This document shows positions 51,566 to 59,039 of a DNA stretch of 64,000 bases, piece after piece. The position numbers and the translations under genes are program-made. The notes under the pieces were generated by a model. The model ran no database searches. It was not told where the DNA came from and worked only from the letters and a program-made list of their open reading frames with translations. The DNA is from Lentzea xinjiangensis (GTDB lineage Bacteria > Actinomycetota > Actinomycetes > Mycobacteriales > Pseudonocardiaceae), in NCBI RefSeq assembly GCF_900110955.1, contig NZ_FOFR01000007.1, positions 142,859 to 206,858 of the forward strand, read 5' to 3'. The first letter of the stretch is position 1. Each line of letters starts with the position of its first letter.

Positions 51566-52650
51566 TCAGGGCGCCGGTGTGCCGGCGCCCTGACGCCCGT
51601 AGTCCTTCACCACCATCGAGTCGTGCAGCCGCACGCCCCGTGAGTTGAGCCTGGCCAGCGGCCGCAGCAGCCACGACGGCAGCGACGTCAGCACCTGCGT
51701 GCCGCGCGTCAGGCCCCACACGCCCAGCCGCGTCGAGGGGATCAGCGTCCTGGCCGCCCCCAGCGCGAATCGCCGGCTGGCGTGCACCAGGTCGCGCATC
51801 TCGTCCTCGTACCGGGCGAACGCCGCCTCGTGGTCCGTTCCCGCCGCCAGTTCGCCGGCCAGCACGTACGCGCCCAGCACCGCCAGGCTCGTGCTGCCCC
51901 CGATCGCCGGACCGGGGCAGTAGGCCGCGTCGCCGACGAGCGCCACCCGCCCGCGCGACCAGGTGTCCTCCCGCAGCTGCGTGATCGAGTCGAAGTAGAA
52001 CGCCCGGTCACCGTCCAGGTGACCCATCCACTCGTCCACCTGCGGGTGCAGCCCCGCGAACGCCTCGCGCAGCGACTGCTTCTGCCGCGCCACGTCCCGG
52101 TGGTGGTACGCCAGCTCCGCGGACCGGAACAGGAACACCGCCCGCGCGTCGTCCAGGTGCCGCGCCCGGTAGACCGCCGCGCTGCGCCCCGGCCCGATGT
52201 GCCCGGTCATCGTCCCGGCCACCCCCAGCTCCCGCGGCACCGACAACACCGCCAGGTACGCGCCCGTGAACGTCCGGGCGGCCTCGCCGAACACCAGCCG
52301 CCGCACGGTCGAATGCAGCCCGTCCGCGCCGATGACCAGGTCGAAGCGCCGCGGCGTGCCGTGGTCGAAGCTCACCTCGTCGCCGATGGACGCGATGGAG
52401 TCACCGAACACGTACTCGACGTCGGCGCGCGTGGCGTCGTAGTAGATCTCGCTCAGGTCGTCGCGCATGATCTCGACGTGCCGGTCCGACGTCGCCGCGA
52501 AGATCTTCGTGGCGTCCACCTCGACCGGCTTGCGCGTGCCCTCGCGCAGGAACGCGAGCCGTTCGGTCCCCGTCGCCAGTGCCCGTTGCGCGTGAGCCAG
52601 TAGGCGAGCACCGGGCCGGCGATGCTGGCTCCCGAGATGAGAATCCGCAC
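51566..52650 (-). pseudogene. FAD-dependent monooxygenase, broken by internal deletion and frameshift
   Basis: From the GTG at 52650 the sequence reads MRILISGASIAGPVLAYWLTRNG, the FAD-binding start of the PF01494 family. The usual 45-60 residues that follow are missing and the rest continues in another frame as ATGTERLAFLREGTRKPVEV then DATKIFAATSDRHVEIMRDD, through FDLVIGADGLHSTVRR (DG motif) and RVALVGDAAYCPGPAIGG (GD motif) to the stop. The C-terminal 317 residues remain open but cannot make an active enzyme alone. The divergent TetR and its operators are intact. Confidence 0.85.
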
Positions 52651-52662
52651 GTCACACCTACT

Positions 52663-52728
52663 TACTTAACGGTCGGTAAGTCCGGTGGGCGACTGTAGCA
52701 CCGACACTTACCGACTGTTAAGTAGGAT
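52663..52728. promoter_or_regulatory. Twin inverted TetR operators and -10 box
   Basis: TACTTAACGGTCGGTAAGT (52663-52681) and ACTTACCGACTGTTAAGTA (52706-52724) are inverted copies with one mismatch over 19 bases; each has ACTTA...TAAGT symmetry. TAGGAT (52723-52728) overlaps the second site and ends 7 bases before the TetR GTG. Confidence 0.8.
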
Positions 52729-52735
52729 TCGGCGG

Positions 52736-53272
52736 GTGGCCCGACCGTCCGACACCAGGCAGCGGATCCTGCACACCGCGCGCGAGCTGTTCGCCACCAA
52801 GGGCGTGCAGCAGACCAGCCTGCAGGAGATCGCCGACCGCCTCGGCATCACCAAACCCGCGCTCTACTACCACTTCGCCTCCCGCGAGGAGCTGGTGCGC
52901 AGCATCGTCACCCCGCTGCTCGACGACGGCGAGCAGTTCCTGGCCCGCATGGAACGCCGCGAGGACGTGACACCGCTCGACCTGGTCGAGGGCTTCTTCG
53001 ACTTCCACCACCGCCACCGCAAGGACATGCTCCTGCTGCTCACCGAGCTCACCACGCTCGCCGAGCTCGGCCTGATCGACGTCGTGCTGTCCTGGCGAGC
53101 CCGCCTCACCCGGCTCGTGTTCGGTCCCGAGCCGACGCTGGAGCAGCAGACCCGTGCCGTCCTGGCGTTCGGCGGCATGCAGGACTGCACCATGCAGTTT
53201 CCCGACGCCGAGGTCGGCGAGCTGCGGGCGGCGACGGTCAAGGCGGCGTCCGCCGCACTCGGAATCGGCTGA
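52736..53272 (+). CDS. TetR/AcrR family regulator of the monooxygenase locus
   Basis: 178 residues from the GTG at 52736, placed by the -10 box 7 bases upstream. N-terminal HTH (RQRILHTARELFATKGVQQTSLQEIADRLGITKPALYYHFASREEL) is canonical. The C-terminal domain has FHHRHRKDMLLLLTELTTLAE. It presumably repressed the divergent monooxygenase through the twin operators; with that gene broken, only autoregulation remains unless it has other targets. Confidence 0.94.
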   Translation: MARPSDTRQRILHTARELFATKGVQQTSLQEIADRLGITKPALYYHFASREELVRSIVTPLLDDGEQFLARMERREDVTPLDLVEGFFDFHHRHRKDMLLLLTELTTLAELGLIDVVLSWRARLTRLVFGPEPTLEQQTRAVLAFGGMQDCTMQFPDAEVGELRAATVKAASAALGIG

Positions 53273-53387
53273 CGGGGTGCGCGGGAGCGCGTCCACCGGT
53301 GCATAGGATTCGGGGCGCGAAACCGGTCTCACTTCACCCGCACGAGGGGTAGTGTCCGGACACCGACTCACCGCCGCCGGGAGAGAC

Positions 53388-54152
53388 ATGCGCGCCGTCG
53401 AGATCAGACCTGGGGTCCGGATCCGCTGGGTCGAGGTGCCAGGTGCCACACCAGCCCGCGTGTACCTGCACGGACTCGGCGCCTCCTCCGCCCCCTACTA
53501 CGCCGAAGCCGTCGCGCACCCGCTGCTCGCGGGCCGCCGCAGCCTGATGATGGACATGCTGGGTTTCGGCATCAGCGACCGCCCGACCGGTTTCGCCTAC
53601 TCGCTCGAGGGCCACGCCGACGCGCTGGCCGTGGCGCTGGCCAAGATCGGCCTGCGGCGCTGCGAGATCATCGGGCACAGCATGGGCGGCGCCGTCGCCA
53701 TCGTGCTCGCCGCGCGCCACCCCGAGATGGTGCGCTCGCTCGTGCTCGTCGACCCCCACGTCGACCCCGCCACCCCCTCCCTGGGCGCCCCCGGCAGCCG
53801 GGGCATCGCCGCCTACAGCGAGGCCGACTTCCTCGCCCACGGCTACGAGCGCGTGCTGCACGACGTGGGCCCGCACTGGGCCGCCACCATGCGCATGGCC
53901 GGCCGCGAAGCCCTGTACCGCAGCGCCGTCGACCTCGTCCGCGGCACCTCGCCGACCATGCGCAAGCTGTTGCTGGAGCTGGACCTCCCGCGCGTCTTCC
54001 TGCACCCCGAGGACGCGCCGCCCAGCGGAGCCCGCGAACTCGCCGCGGCCGGCGTCCAGATCATCTCCGTGCCCGACGCCGGCCACAACATCATGATCGA
54101 CAACGTGGAGGGTTTCGCCCGCGCGGTCGCCCAGCAACGGCTCTCGGTCTGA
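53388..54152 (+). CDS. Alpha/beta hydrolase
   Basis: 254 residues; ATG at 53388 preceded by GGGAGAG. Oxyanion strand VYLHGLGASS, nucleophile Ser98 in IIGHSMGGAVAIVLAARHPE, and His in DAGHNIMIDN near residue 229; the acid is probably the Asp/Glu region after strand 7 (FLHPEDAPPSG). Generic esterase or C-C hydrolase fold. A 12-base palindrome GTGTCCGGACAC lies 24 bases upstream (53352-53363). Substrate unknown. Confidence 0.93.
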   Translation: MRAVEIRPGVRIRWVEVPGATPARVYLHGLGASSAPYYAEAVAHPLLAGRRSLMMDMLGFGISDRPTGFAYSLEGHADALAVALAKIGLRRCEIIGHSMGGAVAIVLAARHPEMVRSLVLVDPHVDPATPSLGAPGSRGIAAYSEADFLAHGYERVLHDVGPHWAATMRMAGREALYRSAVDLVRGTSPTMRKLLLELDLPRVFLHPEDAPPSGARELAAAGVQIISVPDAGHNIMIDNVEGFARAVAQQRLSV

Positions 54153-54174
54153 CCGGAACCCGCCCGGACACCCG

Positions 54175-54585
54175 TCAGCAGCGCCTGCTGGAGTAGGCGC
54201 TCCAGCCGTCCTCGCCCAGCTTCACCACGCCGAGCGCGCGCGTGCAGCGGTCGACCGTGCCGGCCGGCGCGGACCACACCTCGCGCTGGTCGACACGGCC
54301 GACCACCCTGCCGTGCTCCCTGTTGTCATCGGTCACGACCGAGGCGACGACGTGGAACAGGTCGTGCCGGGCGGCCCAGTCCGCCCACACGTAGACGTAA
54401 CCCCAGTTCTTCCCGCAGCCGGCGAACTGCTTGACCGACGCGGCGGTCTGACCGCCGACCGTCACGTACGCGGTCGAGCCGATCTGCTGCGCCGACGCGC
54501 ACCCCGGCGGCGTCTCGGCGTGCGCGGCACCGGGAGCCAGCATGCCCGCCACCGCGGCGGCGATGATCAGTAGTGCCTTCTTCAT
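54175..54585 (-). CDS. Small secreted protein of unknown function
   Basis: 136 residues. Signal peptide 1-22 (KKALLIIAAAVAGMLAPGAAHA), mature part with four Cys (GCASAQQIG, FAGCGKNWGYVYVWADW, DRCTRALG, SSRRC) that could form two disulfides. Aromatic-rich segment around residue 60. No family recognised. The ATG at 54585 begins directly with the signal peptide. Confidence 0.8.
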   Translation of the reverse strand: MKKALLIIAAAVAGMLAPGAAHAETPPGCASAQQIGSTAYVTVGGQTAASVKQFAGCGKNWGYVYVWADWAARHDLFHVVASVVTDDNREHGRVVGRVDQREVWSAPAGTVDRCTRALGVVKLGEDGWSAYSSRRC

Positions 54586-54629
54586 GATCAGCACTCTGGC
54601 AGCGGCCGCTGACACCGCCCTGACACCGG

Positions 54630-55397
54630 TCAGGCCCAGTGCGAGGGCCGCGTCAACATGGCCGGCAGCCTGGTCGCCGCGGTGCCGCGCGCGGCGTTGA
54701 CCTGCGGCTGGGTGAGGAACAGGCAGGTGCTCAGATCCGCGCCCGCGAGCTGCGCGCCCCGCAGATCGGCACCGATCATGTCCGCTCCCGACAGATCGGA
54801 GCCGGTGAGGTCCGCGCCGATCAGGTACGCGCCCCGGAAGTCGGCGCCGCTGAGGTTCCTGTTGCGCAGGCGCGCGCCGATGAGATCCGCGTTCCGGTAG
54901 GACTTGCCACCGGTCCGCAACCGTTCGCTGGTGCGCAGCAGCAGGACGTTCACCTTCGCGCGGATCTCCGCCACGTCCAGCGCCAGGATGTCGTCCGCGA
55001 CGCCGACGGTGTGCCGTTCGACCTCGGCGTAGGCCGTGGTGAGGTCGTCGTGCGGGTCCAGCCGCCGCGCCTCGGCGAGGTACCAGAGCAGTTCGTGCAG
55101 CTGCCGGACGACGGGGAACACCGCGAACATCTTCTGCCGCTCACCGGTGCGCCAGTCGACGCCGCCGAACACCGTCTGCGACACCCGCTGGCCGGCACCG
55201 AAGCAGTCGTAGACCGTGCACCCCGCGAAACCCTGGGGGCGAAGCCGGTCGTGGATGCCGCACCGGTGGTCGGCCAGCAGGTTGCGGCACGGCGTGCCGG
55301 CGTCCTTGGTGACCGCGAAGTCGGCGGACTTCGCGAACGGCAGCGCGACGCAGCACAACCCGAAGCAGCTGGCGCAGTCGCCCCTGAGCTCGTCCAT
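54630..55397 (-). CDS. Cys-cluster (YkgJ-like) plus pentapeptide-repeat protein
   Basis: 255 residues. The N-terminus CASCFGLCCVALPFAKS with later CRNLLADHRCGIHDRL and FAGCTVYDCFG resembles the metal-binding Cys arrangement of YkgJ-type proteins. A helical middle (residues 75-160) is followed by A(D/N)LxG pentapeptide repeats from about 165 (NADLIGARLRNRNLSGADFRGAYLIGADLTG and on). The same architecture recurs in actinomycetes. Function unknown; the pentapeptide helix might bind a protein or mimic DNA, as Qnr/MfpA do. Confidence 0.9.
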   Translation of the reverse strand: MDELRGDCASCFGLCCVALPFAKSADFAVTKDAGTPCRNLLADHRCGIHDRLRPQGFAGCTVYDCFGAGQRVSQTVFGGVDWRTGERQKMFAVFPVVRQLHELLWYLAEARRLDPHDDLTTAYAEVERHTVGVADDILALDVAEIRAKVNVLLLRTSERLRTGGKSYRNADLIGARLRNRNLSGADFRGAYLIGADLTGSDLSGADMIGADLRGAQLAGADLSTCLFLTQPQVNAARGTAATRLPAMLTRPSHWA

Positions 55398-55408
55398 CAC
55401 CGGCCAGC

Positions 55409-56569
55409 CTACCGGCGCAACGCCCGCAGCTCCGCCGCCGCCTCGTCGAGCTGCCGCTCCGCCCGTTCGGCCCGGGTCAGCGTCTGCGCCCGCGCGTCCT
55501 CGACGACCGCGAGCGTCTGCCGCACCGCCGCCACCTGCTCCGCGCTCTCCTGCCTGACCCGCGCGAGCCGCGCGTCGAACTCGCCCCGGATCCGCTCGAG
55601 CTCCGCACGGGCGTCCGCCGCGGCCTGCTCCGCCCGTTCCGCGCGCACCACCGCCTGGTCCCGCGCCTTGGCCGCCCGGCTGATGGTCTCCGCCGCCTCC
55701 TGCCGCGCCTGCTCGACCCGGACCTCGGCGTCACCACGAGCCTGCTCGGCCGCCACGACGGCCGCCGCCACCTCGGCCCGCGCACGCTCCACCTCGGCCC
55801 GAGCCTCCGCACGCGTCCGGTCGACCTCCCGCGCGGCCTCACCGCGCGCCTGCTCGATCTCCTTGGCCGCCTGCCGCCGTGCCTGCTCGGCGTGCTTCAC
55901 CGCATCGGCCCGCGCCTGCTCGGCGGCGTCCAGCGCCTGGCGCACCTTCTCCTCCGCCTCGGCCCGGACCTGATCGACCACCGCCGCCGTCTGCGCCCTG
56001 ACCTCGGCGATCTCGGCCTCGGCCCGGTCCTCGGCAGCCCGAGCGGCCGCCCGCGCCTCATCGCGCTCGGACAGCGCCGCGTCCGCGGCCTCGTCGGCTT
56101 CCTCCGCCGCCCGCACCGCCTGCTCGGTCGTCTCCTCGGCGGCCTTGCGGGCCTGCTCCGCGTCGTGCCGGCGCCGTTCCGCGGCCGCGACCTGCGCCTG
56201 CGCCTCGGCGACCCGGCGGGCGGCCTCGGCCTCGGCCGCCTGGACCTGGCTCTCGGCGACGCTCGGGTCCGCCATCGCGTTGAGCTCGCCGACGGCCCGG
56301 CCGAGGGTCTGCGTCATCTGCTCGGACAGCACCCGGAACCGGTCGAGGAGCTCTTCAGCCCTGATCTTGGCGGTACCGGAGACCCTCGGGAGATTCGTCA
56401 CGGTGACGACCTCCAAGTTTTGTTCGGGTGCTTCCGCGAGCCGCTGCCGCTCCCGCCACGCCCGCCAGCGGGTGTGCTCGGGCAGATCGCAGTACTCCGA
56501 GGGCCTGCCCGGCCCGCCACCTCGAAAAACGGGGCGTTCACAGCCAGGGAAGTTGCAGCTCGTCTCCAC
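55409..56569 (-). CDS. Long coiled-coil protein with N-terminal Cys motif (KfrA-like)
   Basis: 386 residues. The N-terminus has CNFPGCERPVFRGG and GRPSEYCDLPEHTRWRAWRERQ, a small Cys/His motif common in actinomycete chromosomal and plasmid proteins. Residues about 65-386 are an uninterrupted Ala/Glu/Arg-rich coiled coil (AEAEAARRVAEAQAQVAAAERRR and on). It resembles KfrA-type DNA-binding coiled coils in layout but I see no clear HTH. Its promoter region is AT-rich and contains TAACGT-N8-ACGTTA (56588-56607). Confidence 0.82.
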   Translation of the reverse strand: METSCNFPGCERPVFRGGGPGRPSEYCDLPEHTRWRAWRERQRLAEAPEQNLEVVTVTNLPRVSGTAKIRAEELLDRFRVLSEQMTQTLGRAVGELNAMADPSVAESQVQAAEAEAARRVAEAQAQVAAAERRRHDAEQARKAAEETTEQAVRAAEEADEAADAALSERDEARAAARAAEDRAEAEIAEVRAQTAAVVDQVRAEAEEKVRQALDAAEQARADAVKHAEQARRQAAKEIEQARGEAAREVDRTRAEARAEVERARAEVAAAVVAAEQARGDAEVRVEQARQEAAETISRAAKARDQAVVRAERAEQAAADARAELERIRGEFDARLARVRQESAEQVAAVRQTLAVVEDARAQTLTRAERAERQLDEAAAELRALRR

Positions 56570-56635
56570 GGCAATATCGTAGCAGAATAACGTGTGAAGT
56601 TACGTTACTAAACGCAACGCTACTGAATGGGTCGC

Positions 56636-56684
56636 CCGGATTCTGACCGCCGATAAGTGAACGTTATCGGCGGTCAGGATCCGG
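56636..56684. repeat. Large hairpin, 21-base arms, in a divergent intergenic region
   Basis: The arms 56636-56656 and 56664-56684 are complementary except for one base (core CTGACCGCCGATAA with TTATCGGCGGTCAG) around a 7-base loop. It lies between two divergent gene starts, where a terminator is unexpected. Confidence 0.85.
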
Positions 56685-56854
56685 CAGGGTTTTGCGACCG
56701 CCCAAACGGAACCGTGTGCCGCGCAACGGAACTGTCAGCGCTGCTCAGAGTGAGAAAAGAACCGCGCTGCCGCCCGTGCGCCGCTACGGTGATCGATATC
56801 GATGCGCCGCGGGGGTTGCCGCAGCGCACTGGGGGGATCGTGGAGGAAATCGCC

Positions 56855-58477
56855 ATGCGTACATTCCTGCGCGCGGGCGCGCTTGCGCTTGTCGCCAGCT
56901 TGGCACTGGGGAGCGGTGTTGTCCCTGCTCAGGCCGCATTACCGGCAGCGGCCCACGTGGTTCGAACGCCGGAGACGCCGGACCCGGCGGCGGAACAACC
57001 ACCTCGCATCGTGGACCACGGGGTGGAGGAGGCCGGTCTCGCCGCCGCGGCGGCGCCACCCGAGGTGGACCTCGCGGCCCTGGTCCTCGACTACCGGAAC
57101 GGGATGCCCCGCGAGGAGAACACGAACGCCTTCCGGTGGAACGCGGACAGCCCGGGCGAGATCGCGGAGATCATCAAGGCGATGCGCACCGCGAACAAGG
57201 GTGAGCAGGACACCAGGGAGACGGCCGCGCGGATCCTGTGGACCTACGGCTACAACCTCAACCTGGTGCAGGACTCGGCCACCCACCGGAACTACCTGGT
57301 CATCTCGGAACAGACTCCGTGCCAACGGTGCTGGGGCCTGTACATCCTCCGCTACGACTCCTCCTCGGCGGCGGTCAACGCGGCCGTCGAGGTCCCGCAC
57401 CCGTTCAGCGACGAGTCCAGCGAGGAGATGGGCGTCGAGGCCTTCCTCAAGCTCGACGCGAAGATGTTCGCGATGGCGGGCGCCCACCGCAACTCCAACA
57501 CCGCCACCCGGCCCGGATACCCGAACAGCCGGGTCTCCGACATGGCCCGCAGCTACGAGAGCCTGTTCCACAAGGTGCACACCAACTTCACGACCAAGGC
57601 GCCGAACGCGACCCACGTCCTGCAGGTGCACGGTTTCGAGGCGCGGCCGGACTACCCGCAGGTGGTGCTCAGCAACGGGAGCGCGCAACCGCACACGCTG
57701 CTGCGGTCGTTCGCCGATCAGCTGAACAGCGCCGGTGTGACGGCCGGCGTCTACGACGGCCAGCAGTACCCGGCCTTCGGCGCCACCACGAACCCGCAGG
57801 CCCGGCACACCAGGAACAAGGGCGGCTTCTTCTACCACCTGGAAGCGGTGCACGCCGTCCGGACCACCCCGCAGACGTACAGTGCGGTCATCTCGGCCCT
57901 GACCCAGACGCTGTTCCAGGGCTCGCCGGGCGCCGTGGCGAACATCCCCTACGCGGCGGACTACGACCGGGAAGCCGCTGTCGCCTACGCCCGCCGCCAC
58001 GCGAAGAACCTGAACCCGGACTACTACGACTGGTCCCACCGGGAACTGGGCGGCGACTGCACGAACTTCCTCAGCCAGGTGATGTACGCGGGTGGCTGGA
58101 AGTACTCGGAGCCGCTGGTCGAGAACCCGCTGTCCCGCCGCGACTCAAGCTTCTGGTACTACCGGCCCGGTGAACCGAGCACGTCATCGTGGACCTGGGT
58201 GAACGCCAACATGTGGGCGTCCTTCGCCAAGAACACCGGCCGCGTGGAGAAGGTGAAGTACCTCAGCGACGTCGGACTCGGCGACATCGTGCAGATGGGC
58301 GACACGGTGGAGCGCGCCAAGTGGCACTCGATGATCGTCACCGGGTTTGACCACCGGGGTCCGTTGCTGAGCTACCACACCAGGAACACCCTGGACACGC
58401 CTTTGTGGGACGTCTTCCAGGATTACCCGCACACGAGCACCATGTTCTTCGCCTGGCGCGTCGTCAAGGTCTCCTGA
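56855..58477 (+). CDS. Secreted protein with C-terminal amidase (Amidase_6-like) domain
   Basis: 540 residues; GGAGGAAA precedes the ATG at 56855. Signal peptide 1-28 (AGALALVASLALGSGVVPAQA). The middle has EVPHPFSDESSEEMGVEAF, AMAGAHRNSN and VLQVHGFEA, a His-rich pattern reminiscent of zinc-dependent glutamate-hydrolase folds (weak inference). Residues from about 370 are a papain-like amidase domain: YDREAAVAYARRHAKNLNPDYYDW and GGDCTNFLSQVMYAGG with the likely nucleophile Cys402, and a later His (WHSMIVTGF). Probably a cell-wall or peptide amidase. Confidence 0.85.
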   Translation: MRTFLRAGALALVASLALGSGVVPAQAALPAAAHVVRTPETPDPAAEQPPRIVDHGVEEAGLAAAAAPPEVDLAALVLDYRNGMPREENTNAFRWNADSPGEIAEIIKAMRTANKGEQDTRETAARILWTYGYNLNLVQDSATHRNYLVISEQTPCQRCWGLYILRYDSSSAAVNAAVEVPHPFSDESSEEMGVEAFLKLDAKMFAMAGAHRNSNTATRPGYPNSRVSDMARSYESLFHKVHTNFTTKAPNATHVLQVHGFEARPDYPQVVLSNGSAQPHTLLRSFADQLNSAGVTAGVYDGQQYPAFGATTNPQARHTRNKGGFFYHLEAVHAVRTTPQTYSAVISALTQTLFQGSPGAVANIPYAADYDREAAVAYARRHAKNLNPDYYDWSHRELGGDCTNFLSQVMYAGGWKYSEPLVENPLSRRDSSFWYYRPGEPSTSSWTWVNANMWASFAKNTGRVEKVKYLSDVGLGDIVQMGDTVERAKWHSMIVTGFDHRGPLLSYHTRNTLDTPLWDVFQDYPHTSTMFFAWRVVKVS

Positions 58478-58481
58478 GCCG

Positions 58482-58512
58482 GTTGTCGGCCGAGGACTCC
58501 TCGGCCGACAAC
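58482..58512 (+). terminator. Hairpin terminator after the amidase gene
   Basis: A perfect 13-base stem, GTTGTCGGCCGAG (58482-58494) with its complement at 58500-58512, and a 5-base loop, 4 bases after the stop codon. Confidence 0.85.
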
Positions 58513-58652
58513 GTACGGGGCGGTCACGCCACGCCCGCGCCGGCGCCGGCGCGCTGTTCCAGCGGGGGTCAGCGAACGGTTGCCCCAGGGCATCTCGGCG
58601 AAGTCCGTCGGGTCTCCCCTGGTCTGTCGGTGCTGGTGACCGCCCGGTCGGA

Positions 58653-58683
58653 CCGATACCGGGCAGAACCCGCCCGGTATCGG
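58653..58683. repeat. 12-base inverted repeat beside a regulator relic
   Basis: CCGATACCGGGC (58653-58664) and GCCCGGTATCGG (58672-58683) are exact complements with a 7-base loop, ending where the WYL-regulator relic begins. Confidence 0.8.
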
Positions 58684-58685
58684 CG

Positions 58686-58970
58686 GGAGGCTTTCGCCAC
58701 CTCGTCGATCTCGACGTGCCCGTCGAGTCGGTGCGTGGCCACTACGGCGGCTACCGGCTCGCCTCCGGGATCCGGATGCCTCCGCTCAAGCTGACCGACG
58801 ACGAAGCGCTCGCCGTGCTGCTCGGCCGCGGGCTCGACGCCGTGCTCGGCTCGCTCGCCTTCACCGCTCCGGCCGGTGAGCCGGTCGTCCCGGAGGCCGC
58901 GGCCCTGCTCTGCCTCGCCGACGCGGTGAGCCGGCACCGGCCGGCGATGGCTCGGCGGTTTGACCGTGGT
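58686..58970 (+). pseudogene. Relic of a WYL/DeoR-type regulator (both ends missing)
   Basis: In one frame the sequence reads FRHLVDLDVPVESVRGHYGG then YRLASGIRMPPLKLTDDEAL, the junction between the HTH and the middle domain of YafY-type WYL regulators, and continues to VSRHRPAMARRF. The N-terminal helix-turn-helix and the whole WYL domain are absent. It lies between the secreted amidase and the 3' end of the DUF4157 effector gene. Confidence 0.65.
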
Positions 58971-59039
58971 CGCGGAGCATGCGCAGGACGGATCCGGGGT
59001 GGTACTGGTGGCAGCGCAGTTCCGGCACTCCAGTCCTTG

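Noticed and set aside
53352..53363. 12-base palindrome GTGTCCGGACAC upstream of the alpha/beta hydrolase as an operator
   Set aside because: A single GC-rich 12-mer in this genome is weak evidence and no regulator is adjacent to claim it; noted only in the gene entry.
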